Assembly: GCA_944320955.1 (NCBI GenBank)
Contig: CALUJL010000026.1
Coordinates: forward strand, 1-46,531
DNA length: 46,531 nt
DNA from: an uncultured Bacteroidaceae bacterium
GTDB taxonomy: Bacteria > Bacteroidota > Bacteroidia > Bacteroidales > Bacteroidaceae
Direction of reading: 5' to 3'
Made by a program: the position numbers and the translations under genes. Positions 24,869 to 32,774 of the stretch are shown piece by piece; the first letter of the stretch is position 1; every line of letters begins with the position of its first letter. The notes beneath the pieces were generated by a model that worked only from the letters and a program-made list of their open reading frames with translations, did no database searches and was not told the DNA's origin.

Positions 24869-26275
24869 TCAAATAGCGTTTTTGTCACCGAAGATGGCCC
24901 CGATGAACGTTTTATATATGATTTTCAGGTCGAGGAAGAAGGACCAATGCTCAATGTACCACACGTCGGCCTCAACCCGCCTGCGCATAAAGTCGACATC
25001 CTGTATCTCTCCCCGCAGTCCGTGTATCTGCGCCCAGCCCGTGATGCCGGGCTTCACGAGATGGCGCAGCATGTATTTGTCGACAAGCTCGGAGTAAATG
25101 CGCGTATGCTCCAGCATGTGCGGCCGCGGGCCTACGACCGACATGTCGCCCCGCAGGACATTGTAGAACTGGGGCAGCTCGTCGATGCTCGTCTTGCGGA
25201 TGATATTGCCGATCCACGTCTTGCGCGGGTCGTCCCGCACGGTCTGTTTCTTGTCGCTGTAGGGGTTCATCACCATACTGCGGAACTTGTAGCAGGTAAA
25301 GACGCGCCCCATCTCGCCATTCCTGCGCTGCCCGAAGAAGATGGGGCCGGGAGAAGTGAGCTTGATGAGCGGGGCCACGATGACGAAGAACACCGGGAAT
25401 ATGAAAATCAGCACGAACAAGGAAAAAAAGATGTCGAAAGTCCGCTTGATAATGCGGTTGTGCAGCAGCTGGAGCGGCTCCTTGTGGAGGGAAAGCACCG
25501 GCACTTTTCCCAAAGCGCCCAGCTCGTATTGTTTCGGGACTATGTCCCGCATGGCCGGGACCATGAAGAACCGGATACAGTTCTTCTCGCAATAGGTGAT
25601 GATGGCGCGTATTTTCTGCTTTTTCATGTCGGAATAAGCACAATACACTTCATCTACCTGCGAAACGGCCAGGTAATCCAGCGCCTCGTCCATCTTCCCG
25701 AGATAATGGAAGCCGCGCTTTTCCGCCTCTGCGGGCAGGCGGCGGTCCGAAAAGTAGCCCAGGACGCGGAACCCGTAGCCACGGTCGCCCACCATCTCTT
25801 CGTATAACGCCTCTGCGCCCGCCCCCATGCCGAGGATCACGACGTTCTTGTAGTTGAAGCCCTTGCGCCGATAGCGCCGCAGGGCAAAGCGGTAGGCCAG
25901 ACGCCAGAAGGAAAGCACCACAAAGAGGGCGCCGAAAAGCAAAAGGACAAAGAGACGCGAGAGATCTTCTACCTGAAAGATGGAAAGCGCCGCGAAAAAC
26001 AGCACCATGTGGAGCACTTCGAGATAAAACGTGCGCCGGATGATCTCGTCGGCGAAAAGGATGTTCTGGTGGACGGCTACCTTGATGAACAGCCGGGCCG
26101 GGACAAAAGACAGATTCAGCAGGAGAAAGAGAAGCCCCCACTGCCGGACGATGTCCCGCTCCAGATAGGGACAAAACAGGCCAAGCAGCACCGCAGCCGT
26201 GACATTCAGGAACAAAAAATCCCCCATTGCCAGCAAAGGGCTGAGAAACTTGGAATATCGGGTTATCTGCTTCAT
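24869..26275 (-). CDS. Polyprenyl-phosphate sugar-1-phosphate transferase (WcaJ type)
   Basis: 468 residues. Four to five membrane helices fill the first ~140 residues, followed by a CoA-binding-like Rossmann segment (NVVILGMGAGAEALYEEM). The catalytic bacterial sugar transferase domain spans about 265-465 (KRTFDIFF, SPGPIFFGQRR, KFRSM, SIDELPQF, GDMSVVGPRP, KPGITGWAQ). It transfers a sugar phosphate to undecaprenyl phosphate and so starts the repeat unit of an exopolysaccharide at the inner membrane. The sugar is not readable from sequence. It lies 48 bp after a GT4 gene. Confidence 0.92.
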   Translation of the reverse strand: MKQITRYSKFLSPLLAMGDFLFLNVTAAVLLGLFCPYLERDIVRQWGLLFLLLNLSFVPARLFIKVAVHQNILFADEIIRRTFYLEVLHMVLFFAALSIFQVEDLSRLFVLLLFGALFVVLSFWRLAYRFALRRYRRKGFNYKNVVILGMGAGAEALYEEMVGDRGYGFRVLGYFSDRRLPAEAEKRGFHYLGKMDEALDYLAVSQVDEVYCAYSDMKKQKIRAIITYCEKNCIRFFMVPAMRDIVPKQYELGALGKVPVLSLHKEPLQLLHNRIIKRTFDIFFSLFVLIFIFPVFFVIVAPLIKLTSPGPIFFGQRRNGEMGRVFTCYKFRSMVMNPYSDKKQTVRDDPRKTWIGNIIRKTSIDELPQFYNVLRGDMSVVGPRPHMLEHTRIYSELVDKYMLRHLVKPGITGWAQIHGLRGEIQDVDFMRRRVEADVWYIEHWSFFLDLKIIYKTFIGAIFGDKNAI

Positions 26276-26323
26276 GCTTTTTCTCCTTTTATCATGCAGG
26301 GAAACTGACGCGCTCGGCCGGTT

Positions 26324-27406
26324 TCAGGGATTCCCGGCCAAGGAATCATAAATCCCGGCCACACGGGAGACTATCCTCCGCCAGTCGAAAGACTCCAGAG
26401 CGTAAGTCCTTTTCCGCGGCCCGCGCATCCGCAAATCCATTTTCGCTGCCAGTTCTTCGTCGTTTCCCTTCGCAAAATAGTCGTCCCCATTCAGCGAGAC
26501 CAAATGGGCGGCAGGGATATCGCTCACCAGTACGTCCAAACGATAGGTCATCGCCTCAAGCAAGACCATGGGGAAGCCTTCATTATAGGAAGAGAGGACG
26601 TACAAACCGGCAAAAGTGAAGAGTTGGTTCAGCTTTTCTCCATAGACATAGCCCGTAAAGACCACGTTTTCCTTTTCTTTCACGAGCGCCTTCAGTCCGT
26701 CGCCATAAGAAGATTCGGCCTCCACCCCGCCGGCAATGACCAGTTTATAGCCGGGACGGGGAATCCGGGCGTAGGCCTTCAGCAGGCAGTCGAAGCCCTT
26801 TTCCGGCGTGATGCGCCCCACGCTCAAAATATATTTCCCCGGCTCCAGGCCCAGTTGGGAGATATAGCTGCTCTCGGAAGCCGGCTTTACGGAAGGGATG
26901 CCGTTCGGGATATAGCACGCCTTGCCGCCCAGTTGCTTCAGGCTCTTCTCCATCTGGAAGCGGTTGACGAATATCACCTTGTCTGCCGTCCGGAAAGCGA
27001 TACGCTCGCTCAACTTGAGCAAATGACGGGCAAAAAAGCCCCATTTCTTGTGCTCATAGTTGGGACTGTGGTAGGTCAACACCGTTTTCAGCCCGAACAA
27101 ACGGAGCAAAGGGGAGAACAAAGCCGGCCCGATGTTGTGGATATGCACCACGTCCGGCCGCAGAAACAGGCAACAGACCGTGGCCAGGAAGGAATGGAAG
27201 AAGGCTTCGAAACCTTTGATGCGGGTGGAGGGAAGGTCGATGAAGGCGATGTCCGGATAAGTCTGCGACGAACGGACATAGGGCTTCCGCCGGAATACGC
27301 AAAAGCGGTAGCGCGAGTCGAACAGGGGGTAGAGCGACTCACAATGTTTCTCTACGCCGCCCTGCACCAGGGGGAAACCTCTCGTTCCAAAGACACAGAC
27401 CTTCAT
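26324..27406 (-). CDS. GT4 glycosyltransferase (exopolysaccharide)
   Basis: 360 residues from ATG 27406; a GTG two codons upstream (27412) is an alternative. The N-terminus reads MKVCVFGTRGFPLVQGGVE, a rhamnosyltransferase-like GT-B opening. The C-terminal E-x7-E motif is EGFPMVLLE. It adds a sugar to a lipid-linked oligosaccharide on the cytoplasmic side. It starts 12 bp after the radical SAM gene and is followed by the sugar transferase, so it belongs to the exopolysaccharide set. Donor and acceptor are unknown. Confidence 0.88.
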   Translation of the reverse strand: MKVCVFGTRGFPLVQGGVEKHCESLYPLFDSRYRFCVFRRKPYVRSSQTYPDIAFIDLPSTRIKGFEAFFHSFLATVCCLFLRPDVVHIHNIGPALFSPLLRLFGLKTVLTYHSPNYEHKKWGFFARHLLKLSERIAFRTADKVIFVNRFQMEKSLKQLGGKACYIPNGIPSVKPASESSYISQLGLEPGKYILSVGRITPEKGFDCLLKAYARIPRPGYKLVIAGGVEAESSYGDGLKALVKEKENVVFTGYVYGEKLNQLFTFAGLYVLSSYNEGFPMVLLEAMTYRLDVLVSDIPAAHLVSLNGDDYFAKGNDEELAAKMDLRMRGPRKRTYALESFDWRRIVSRVAGIYDSLAGNP

Positions 27407-27418
27407 CGCCACACGCCA

Positions 27419-28423
27419 TTACCAACAGATGTCTTTCCCGCGGGCTATGCGGATTTTGTTCTTCACGATCCACCAGACAGGCTTCCAGGGACGGCGCACC
27501 ATATCGTGGCGTTCGGTCACGATGAAGGCGCAGTTGCGGTCGCAGGCGGCCACCTTTTTGGCCACTTCCCTGGCGCGATCCGAATTCATGATTTCCTCAA
27601 ACGACTGTTCCTTGATGTTGCCGATGATCCATTCCTCCGAGGAACCGTTGCAGGGCGACACATTTCCCCACGGGTCGATGAAGAAGAAATCCTTCAACGC
27701 GCCGCAGGGGGGGCGGTATCCCGGCTCGTCGCCGCGCAAGCGGCGGTGGATGCTCTTGTTGAAGTAGGCCCGGCCGTAGTCTTTGAGCTTCCCTTTCAGC
27801 CCGCGGCGCTTGGAGGTGAGCAGGGCTTTTACGAACTTTTCGTGCTCCTGCAGGGCGTCGGAACTGGTAAGCTCATTGTCTTCCTTATGGAAATACCAGG
27901 AGTTGTGGACCACCGAGTTGCCCAACTCCACGTCCAATGCCACACAAAGGTCGTAGAGGTACAGCAAATCTTTGTAGTTATCCGGGGAAATCACCACCGA
28001 GAAGCCGATGTTCTTGCATTTGGTCTTCTTCAGTTCCAGGATGGTCCGCAGCGCATGGTCGAAACCGTTGGTCAGCCCGCGCTTCGAATCGTTGATTTTC
28101 GGCAGACCTTCGAGGCTCACGCGAATCAGGATGTTGGGATATTTGTTGGCTATCTCCACGATTTTCTCCGTGTTGTAGCCGTTTGTGCTCAACTCCAGCA
28201 GGGAAGCTTTCGGATAGAGCACGCGGAATATATCGTCGATGTCCTTGCGAATCGTCGACTCGCCCCCGGTAATGTTGATCCGAAGCCCGGCCGGCAACTT
28301 TTCATAATAATGATAGTCCAATTCTTCCTCGGGAGTAGTGGGATACTTCCATATATTGCACATATTACACTTCGCATTGCAGCGAAACGTGGTAATCAAA
28401 CTGGCTTGCACGACTGTCTTCAT
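27419..28423 (-). CDS. Radical SAM protein with C-terminal cysteine region
   Basis: 334 residues from ATG 28423. The CxxxCxxC motif is C15-C19-C22 (FRCNAKCNMC), followed by the GGE motif (ITGGEST) of radical SAM barrels. The C-terminal third has CGALKDFFFIDPWGNVSPCNG and a later single Cys (CDRNC), as in SPASM/Twitch-like domains that bind an extra cluster. It sits among exopolysaccharide glycosyltransferases, so it may modify a sugar or a lipid carrier, but this is inference. An upstream in-frame extension of 28 residues is translated repeat array and is rejected. Confidence 0.82.
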   Translation of the reverse strand: MKTVVQASLITTFRCNAKCNMCNIWKYPTTPEEELDYHYYEKLPAGLRINITGGESTIRKDIDDIFRVLYPKASLLELSTNGYNTEKIVEIANKYPNILIRVSLEGLPKINDSKRGLTNGFDHALRTILELKKTKCKNIGFSVVISPDNYKDLLYLYDLCVALDVELGNSVVHNSWYFHKEDNELTSSDALQEHEKFVKALLTSKRRGLKGKLKDYGRAYFNKSIHRRLRGDEPGYRPPCGALKDFFFIDPWGNVSPCNGSSEEWIIGNIKEQSFEEIMNSDRAREVAKKVAACDRNCAFIVTERHDMVRRPWKPVWWIVKNKIRIARGKDICW

Positions 28424-28453
28424 ATCATTCTTATCTGCATCTGTACGGCAAAA

Positions 28454-28519
28454 GCCCCATGCCTTTTCCGGAAAACATGCAGGACTTTTTCCGAAAAGTC
28501 CCTCCACTTTTTTTGCTCC
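28454..28519. repeat. 22-bp-period tandem array, locus 5
   Basis: Three units at 28454, 28476 and 28498, with a weaker in-phase unit at 28432. GCCCCATGCC followed by TTTTCCGGAAAA is the clearest. It lies between the radical SAM gene and the upstream GT4 gene. Confidence 0.75.
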
Positions 28520-28603
28520 CCGGCACAGGATTTCCCGTACGACCTACTTTCGTTTTTTCTATGCTTGCTGCTCTCTTCTGCAAAACCCGAAGCCGGCCTT
28601 CGG

Positions 28604-29821
28604 TCATCCCCGCAGCGCGGCATCGTAGAGGGTCATCATTTTCCGATAATAAGCCTCCTGCGAAAAGCGCTCCAAGGCACTCTCACGGATTCGGTTGCTA
28701 TTTTCTAAACGATGAGCAAACAAATATATTATCTTTTCTTTTAACTCTTTTTGATTTCCGGCCTCGAAAGTCATCCCCGTCACCCCTTCTTCTATCAGTT
28801 CCGGTATGCCGCCGATGCGCGCGCCCAGCAGCGGAGTGCCGGAGCAGAAGGACTCGATGGCGCTCAGCGGGTTGTTGTCGTAACATTCGGAAGGCAATAC
28901 GGAAAAACGCACCCGGCCCAGCAGCAAACGGACCTCTCCGGCGGAAATACGGCCCAGCCACACAATCTGCGGGGCGGAGGCGTATTCCTCACGAAGCCGG
29001 GAGAGAAGCGGCCCGTCGCCCGCCACATACAGTTTATAGGGTAGGCCGGAAGCCACCTTCAGCAGCGTCTCCACTCCCTTTTCCGCCGAGAGGCGGCCCA
29101 CATAGCAGTAGGCCTCCTCGCGTCCGCCGCTGCCGCATCCGGCCGCATCCGGCAAGGATTCGGCGTATTCAGCAGGGATAAAGTTACACAAGACCTTCAG
29201 CTTTTCTTCCGGGAAGCCCCCTTGCCGCATCTTCGAGGCCATGAAAGCGCTGGGGCATACGAAGGCCGTCACCCACCGCTCCAGCTTTTTGCGGCTCCAA
29301 TACTCCGCTTCCAGCCAAGCCAGCAGGCTCGCGGCCAGGCTGCCCTTCATGCAGCGGGAAGTGAGGACGGGCATTTTCCCGTGGAAGCAGCGCTCGCAGA
29401 CCTTTCCGCCGCACAGGCAGGAATATGCCGGGCAGAGCAGTTTGTAGTCATGCAGCGTCCAGAACACGGGAATGCCCCGCTCTGCAGCCATACGGGCCAG
29501 GACGGGAGAAAGATAGGAATGGATATTCTGCAAATGCACGACGTCCGGACGGAAATCATCGAGCAAGGAGGCGAATTTCGCCCGCACCCCTGACCCGCCG
29601 AAGATGCGCTCCAGCGCCTTCAGCTTGCCGCCTCCGCCCGAGAAGCGCACCTCCCCAGCAAAATACCGCTGCCACTCGGAAGGCAGATTGTCGGGGTAGT
29701 CCATGGAGAACACAGCCACTTCATGCCCCTTGCCTTGCAGCAGGCGCATGAAGTTGAGCGTGTGTACGCAGTCTCCCCCGCGGGGATAAAAGAATTTATT
29801 GGCCAGTAAGATTCGTTTCAT
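28604..29821 (-). CDS. GT4 glycosyltransferase
   Basis: 405 residues with a GT-B fold. The N-terminus is MKRILLANKFFYPRGGDCVH and the Rossmann domain continues DVVHLQNIHSYLSP. A Cys-rich stretch (CPAYSCLCGGKVCERCFHG, about 130-148) is typical of a subgroup of capsule GT4 enzymes. The C-terminal domain contains GRLSAEKGVETLL and a donor-binding NPLSAIESF segment. It lies 30 bp downstream of purA and ahead of a repeat array. It probably extends an exopolysaccharide; donor and acceptor are unknown. Confidence 0.87.
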   Translation of the reverse strand: MKRILLANKFFYPRGGDCVHTLNFMRLLQGKGHEVAVFSMDYPDNLPSEWQRYFAGEVRFSGGGGKLKALERIFGGSGVRAKFASLLDDFRPDVVHLQNIHSYLSPVLARMAAERGIPVFWTLHDYKLLCPAYSCLCGGKVCERCFHGKMPVLTSRCMKGSLAASLLAWLEAEYWSRKKLERWVTAFVCPSAFMASKMRQGGFPEEKLKVLCNFIPAEYAESLPDAAGCGSGGREEAYCYVGRLSAEKGVETLLKVASGLPYKLYVAGDGPLLSRLREEYASAPQIVWLGRISAGEVRLLLGRVRFSVLPSECYDNNPLSAIESFCSGTPLLGARIGGIPELIEEGVTGMTFEAGNQKELKEKIIYLFAHRLENSNRIRESALERFSQEAYYRKMMTLYDAALRG

Positions 29822-29851
29822 GCCGACTCCGGAGCGTTTCCTGCAGAACGG

Positions 29852-31120
29852 TCAATCTTCATAGCGAACGATCGTCTGCGCACGATCCGGTCCTACGGAA
29901 ACAATCTTGATGGGCACTTCCAACTGCTCTTCGAGGAAAGAGAGATAAGCGTTGAATTCTTCGGGAAACTCGTCTTCGCTTGTCATCTTCGTCATATCCT
30001 CGTTCCATCCGGGCAGCTCCACATATACCGGCTCGATGCCCTCGTTTATGTCGTAGGGGAAGTAGTCTATCTCCTGACCGCCTTGCTTGTAGGCCACGCA
30101 CGCCTTCACCGTCTCGAAACCGTCCAGCACGTCGCTCTTCATCATGATGAGCTTCGTCACGCCGTTCAGCATGATTGAGTATTTCAGGGCTACCAAGTCG
30201 ATCCAACCGCAGCGCCGTTCGCGTCCCGTTACAGCGCCGTATTCGTGACCGATGTCGCGGATCTTCTTTCCCGTCTCATCAAACAGTTCCGTGGGGAAAG
30301 GCCCTGCGCCGACGCGCGTGCAGTATGCCTTGAAGATGCCGTAGACTTCGCCGATGCGGTTGGGCGCCACGCCAAGACCGGTGCATGCTCCGGCACAAAT
30401 CGTATTGCTCGACGTGACAAACGGGTACGATCCGAAGTCCACGTCCAGCATCGTTCCCTGCGCGCCTTCGCACAATACGCTTTTCCCCTGGCGCAAATAG
30501 CCATTCACCTCGTGTTCGCTGTCGACCAGGCTGAATTCTTTCAGATAGCGGATGCCCTCCAGCCATTTCCGCTCGGCCTCTGTGATGTCGTAGGCAAAGC
30601 CGAGGCTCTTGAGTATGGCCTCATGGCGGGCTTTCGCAGCCTGGTATTTCTCTTCGAAGCCGTGAAGCAAGTCGCCCACGCGCAACCCTACGCGGCTCAC
30701 CTTGTCGGTATACGTAGGACCGATGCCCTTTCCGGTCGTCCCGACCTTCGATTTTCCCTTTTGGGCCTCGTAAGCCGCGTCCAGCACCCGGTGGGTCGGC
30801 AAAATCAGGTGTGCCTTTTTCGAGATGTGCAGGCGGTCTTTCAGGTTATGCCCGGAGGCTTCCAGCGCTTCCGCTTCTTCTTTGAAGAGAGCAGGGTCGA
30901 GAACCACCCCGTTCCCTATGAGATTGATCTTGTCGCCCTGGAAGATTCCGGAAGGGATGGAGCGGAGCACATACTTCTGCCCTCCGAATTCCAGCGTATG
31001 CCCGGCATTCGGACCGCCTTGGAAGCGGGCCACCACATCATACTTGGGGGTAAGTACGTCTACCACCTTACCTTTTCCTTCATCGCCCCATTGCAGGCCT
31101 AACAAAACATCTACTTTCAT
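29852..31120 (-). CDS. purA: Adenylosuccinate synthetase
   Basis: 422 residues, normal length. The GTP-binding loop GDEGKGK is at about 12-18, and GPNAGHT, TTGKGIGPTY and CEGAQG are all present. It converts IMP and aspartate to adenylosuccinate with GTP in AMP synthesis. It starts 12 bp after the Fur-family gene, so the two are probably cotranscribed. Confidence 0.96.
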   Translation of the reverse strand: MKVDVLLGLQWGDEGKGKVVDVLTPKYDVVARFQGGPNAGHTLEFGGQKYVLRSIPSGIFQGDKINLIGNGVVLDPALFKEEAEALEASGHNLKDRLHISKKAHLILPTHRVLDAAYEAQKGKSKVGTTGKGIGPTYTDKVSRVGLRVGDLLHGFEEKYQAAKARHEAILKSLGFAYDITEAERKWLEGIRYLKEFSLVDSEHEVNGYLRQGKSVLCEGAQGTMLDVDFGSYPFVTSSNTICAGACTGLGVAPNRIGEVYGIFKAYCTRVGAGPFPTELFDETGKKIRDIGHEYGAVTGRERRCGWIDLVALKYSIMLNGVTKLIMMKSDVLDGFETVKACVAYKQGGQEIDYFPYDINEGIEPVYVELPGWNEDMTKMTSEDEFPEEFNAYLSFLEEQLEVPIKIVSVGPDRAQTIVRYED

Positions 31121-31132
31121 AGCTCTCGTCGC

Positions 31133-31630
31133 TTATTTTTTTGTTTTCTTATTCGCTTTGTTTTTCTGTGCCATCTGCCGCTTGCAGCGGCTGCATACTC
31201 CGTAAATATATAAAGAGTAAGAGGCCGCATGAAAACGGTTGAGGCACATTTCCCGGATCTGGCTGCGCAGCCGGCTGTCGTCCCGCTCGATTACGGCACC
31301 GCAGTTGGTGCAAATCTGGTGGAAATGGCCGCAAGCCCGATCCATCCGCTCGTAGACGGATGAAAAGTTGCTGAACTGATGACGCACCACCAAGCCCGCT
31401 TCCACGAGGAGCTGCAGGTTGGAGTAGACCGTGGCACGGCTCACCCGGAACCGGGCTTCGCGCTGGAGCAGTTCATACAGGTCTTCGGCGCTGAAGTGCT
31501 CTTCCGTGGCCAAAACGGCCTCGCACAAAGCCAAACGCTCAGGAGTTTTCCGCAAACCCCGCTGCTGCAGGAAGCGAATCCAAGCATCTTCGCCCGCGGC
31601 GAGTGCAGTCTTTGCCTTTTCCGTCTCCAT
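31133..31630 (-). CDS. Fur-family metal/peroxide-responsive repressor
   Basis: 165 residues. The winged helix spans about 18-90 (ERLALCEAVLATEEHFSAEDLYELL, wing VSRATVYSNLQLLVEAGLV). The metal sites include H102 and H104 in GHFHQIC, C107/C110 and C146/C149, the last two pairs forming a structural zinc site. The basic tail (KNKANKKTKK) is long. Whether it senses iron (Fur) or peroxide (PerR) cannot be settled by eye. A -7 element TATCTTTG (minus, plus 31653-31660) lies close to the start. The gene leads into purA. Confidence 0.88.
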   Translation of the reverse strand: METEKAKTALAAGEDAWIRFLQQRGLRKTPERLALCEAVLATEEHFSAEDLYELLQREARFRVSRATVYSNLQLLVEAGLVVRHQFSNFSSVYERMDRACGHFHQICTNCGAVIERDDSRLRSQIREMCLNRFHAASYSLYIYGVCSRCKRQMAQKNKANKKTKK

Positions 31631-31652
31631 AATTTGTCATCGAACAGCCGGG

Positions 31653-31660
31653 CAAAGATA
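31653..31660 (-). promoter_or_regulatory. -7 element of the fur-family/purA unit
   Basis: Minus strand TATCTTTG matches the consensus; no good -33 element was found. Confidence 0.5.
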
Positions 31661-31686
31661 GTATTTTCCTTTCAACGAACAGCAGA

Positions 31687-31752
31687 AAGCCTCTCTTTTT
31701 TCGGGAAATCCGGCAAAGCACCGGAGAAAACGATGCTGCCCGACAGCGAAAC
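31687..31752. repeat. 22-bp-period tandem array, locus 6 (degenerate)
   Basis: Three units at 31687, 31709 and 31731 keep the 22-bp spacing of GAAA endings but have lost most of the GCxGC block. It lies between the fur-family start and the end of the dehydrogenase gene. Confidence 0.45.
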
Positions 31753-31775
31753 AACCTCGCCCCGCTTGACAATAC

Positions 31776-32729
31776 CTACACCCCCAACTGCGCGATGGCG
31801 GAGCGGATTTTCCCGGCGGAGCGATGGAAAAGGGCCTGCTCCTCGGGCTGGAGGTGGAACTCGCCTATGTCGGCCACTCCTTTGCGGTTGATGACGGCCG
31901 GAACGCCGCAGAAGACGTCGCGCTCGCCGTATTCCCCCTCGAGAAGCGTGGAGACGGGGATGATCTGATTGTCATCGTGGAGGATGGTCTTCACGATGCG
32001 CGTCACGGCGCTGGCTATGGCATACTGCGTGTTTCCCTTGGCGCGCATCACGGTGTTCCCGGCCTCGCGGGTCTCTTCCACGAGCTGCTCCAGGCTGATT
32101 CCACCCGGCAGCGCGGCATGTTCCTTCATGATATCCAGGAAATTCTTGCCGCCCGCGCGGACATGGCTCCAAGGCACCATCATCGAATCGCCGTGCTCGC
32201 CCATCACGTAGCAGTCTATGCTGCGCGGGTCGATGTGCATATATTGCCCGATGGCGCACTTCAGGCGGGCCGTCTCCAGCACCGTCCCTGTCCCGATGAC
32301 GCGCTGCTTGGGCAGCCCGGAGAGGCGGTAGGCGAGATAAGCCATGACGTCCACCGGGTTGCTCACCACGACAATCACCCCGTCGAAGCCGCTCGACATG
32401 ACACGCGGCACGACGTCGCGCATGATTTCCGCCGCACGCGCCATCATGTGCATGCGGTCGTACGTGCCGTCGAATGCCGGCCCGGCCGTGATGACCACCA
32501 CGTCGGCATCGCGACAGGCGGCATAGTCGTCGCTGAAGACGCGCACGTTGCGGTCCTGAAACTCCATGCTGTGCTGCAGGTCGAGCGCCTCGCCCCAGGC
32601 TTTCTTGCGGTTGTGGCCGGGAATGAGGGCTATCTCTGCCGCCACTCCCTGCATGACCAGACTGTAAGCCACGGTCGTCCCGACGATTCCGCAGCCCACG
32701 ATGGAGACTCTCGTTACAGTGTTTTTCAT
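31776..32729 (-). CDS. Malate/lactate dehydrogenase-superfamily 2-hydroxyacid dehydrogenase
   Basis: 317 residues. The Rossmann motif GCGIVG is at 12-17, with NPVDVMAYL near 124-132 and the catalytic GEHGDS (H179). R155 in LETARL matches the substrate-binding Arg. Several key positions differ from textbook LDH and MDH. The Asp ending beta-2, which holds the NAD ribose, is replaced in IPGHNRKK (P37). The specificity loop reads GPAFDGTYDR with Phe where LDH has Gln and MDH has Arg. The Asp partner of the catalytic His appears as Glu (E152). It is probably a cytosolic 2-hydroxyacid dehydrogenase of uncertain substrate, perhaps NADP-linked. It follows uvrD by 45 bp. Confidence 0.85.
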   Translation of the reverse strand: MKNTVTRVSIVGCGIVGTTVAYSLVMQGVAAEIALIPGHNRKKAWGEALDLQHSMEFQDRNVRVFSDDYAACRDADVVVITAGPAFDGTYDRMHMMARAAEIMRDVVPRVMSSGFDGVIVVVSNPVDVMAYLAYRLSGLPKQRVIGTGTVLETARLKCAIGQYMHIDPRSIDCYVMGEHGDSMMVPWSHVRAGGKNFLDIMKEHAALPGGISLEQLVEETREAGNTVMRAKGNTQYAIASAVTRIVKTILHDDNQIIPVSTLLEGEYGERDVFCGVPAVINRKGVADIGEFHLQPEEQALFHRSAGKIRSAIAQLGV

Positions 32730-32774
32730 ATTCTTTTTCTCCTTTCTGTATCCTCGTTTTCCGCTCCTTCCCGC

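Noticed and set aside
28424-28507. N-terminal extension of the radical SAM protein
   Set aside because: The residues before MKTVVQ translate the repeat array at 28454-28519 and are not a protein domain.
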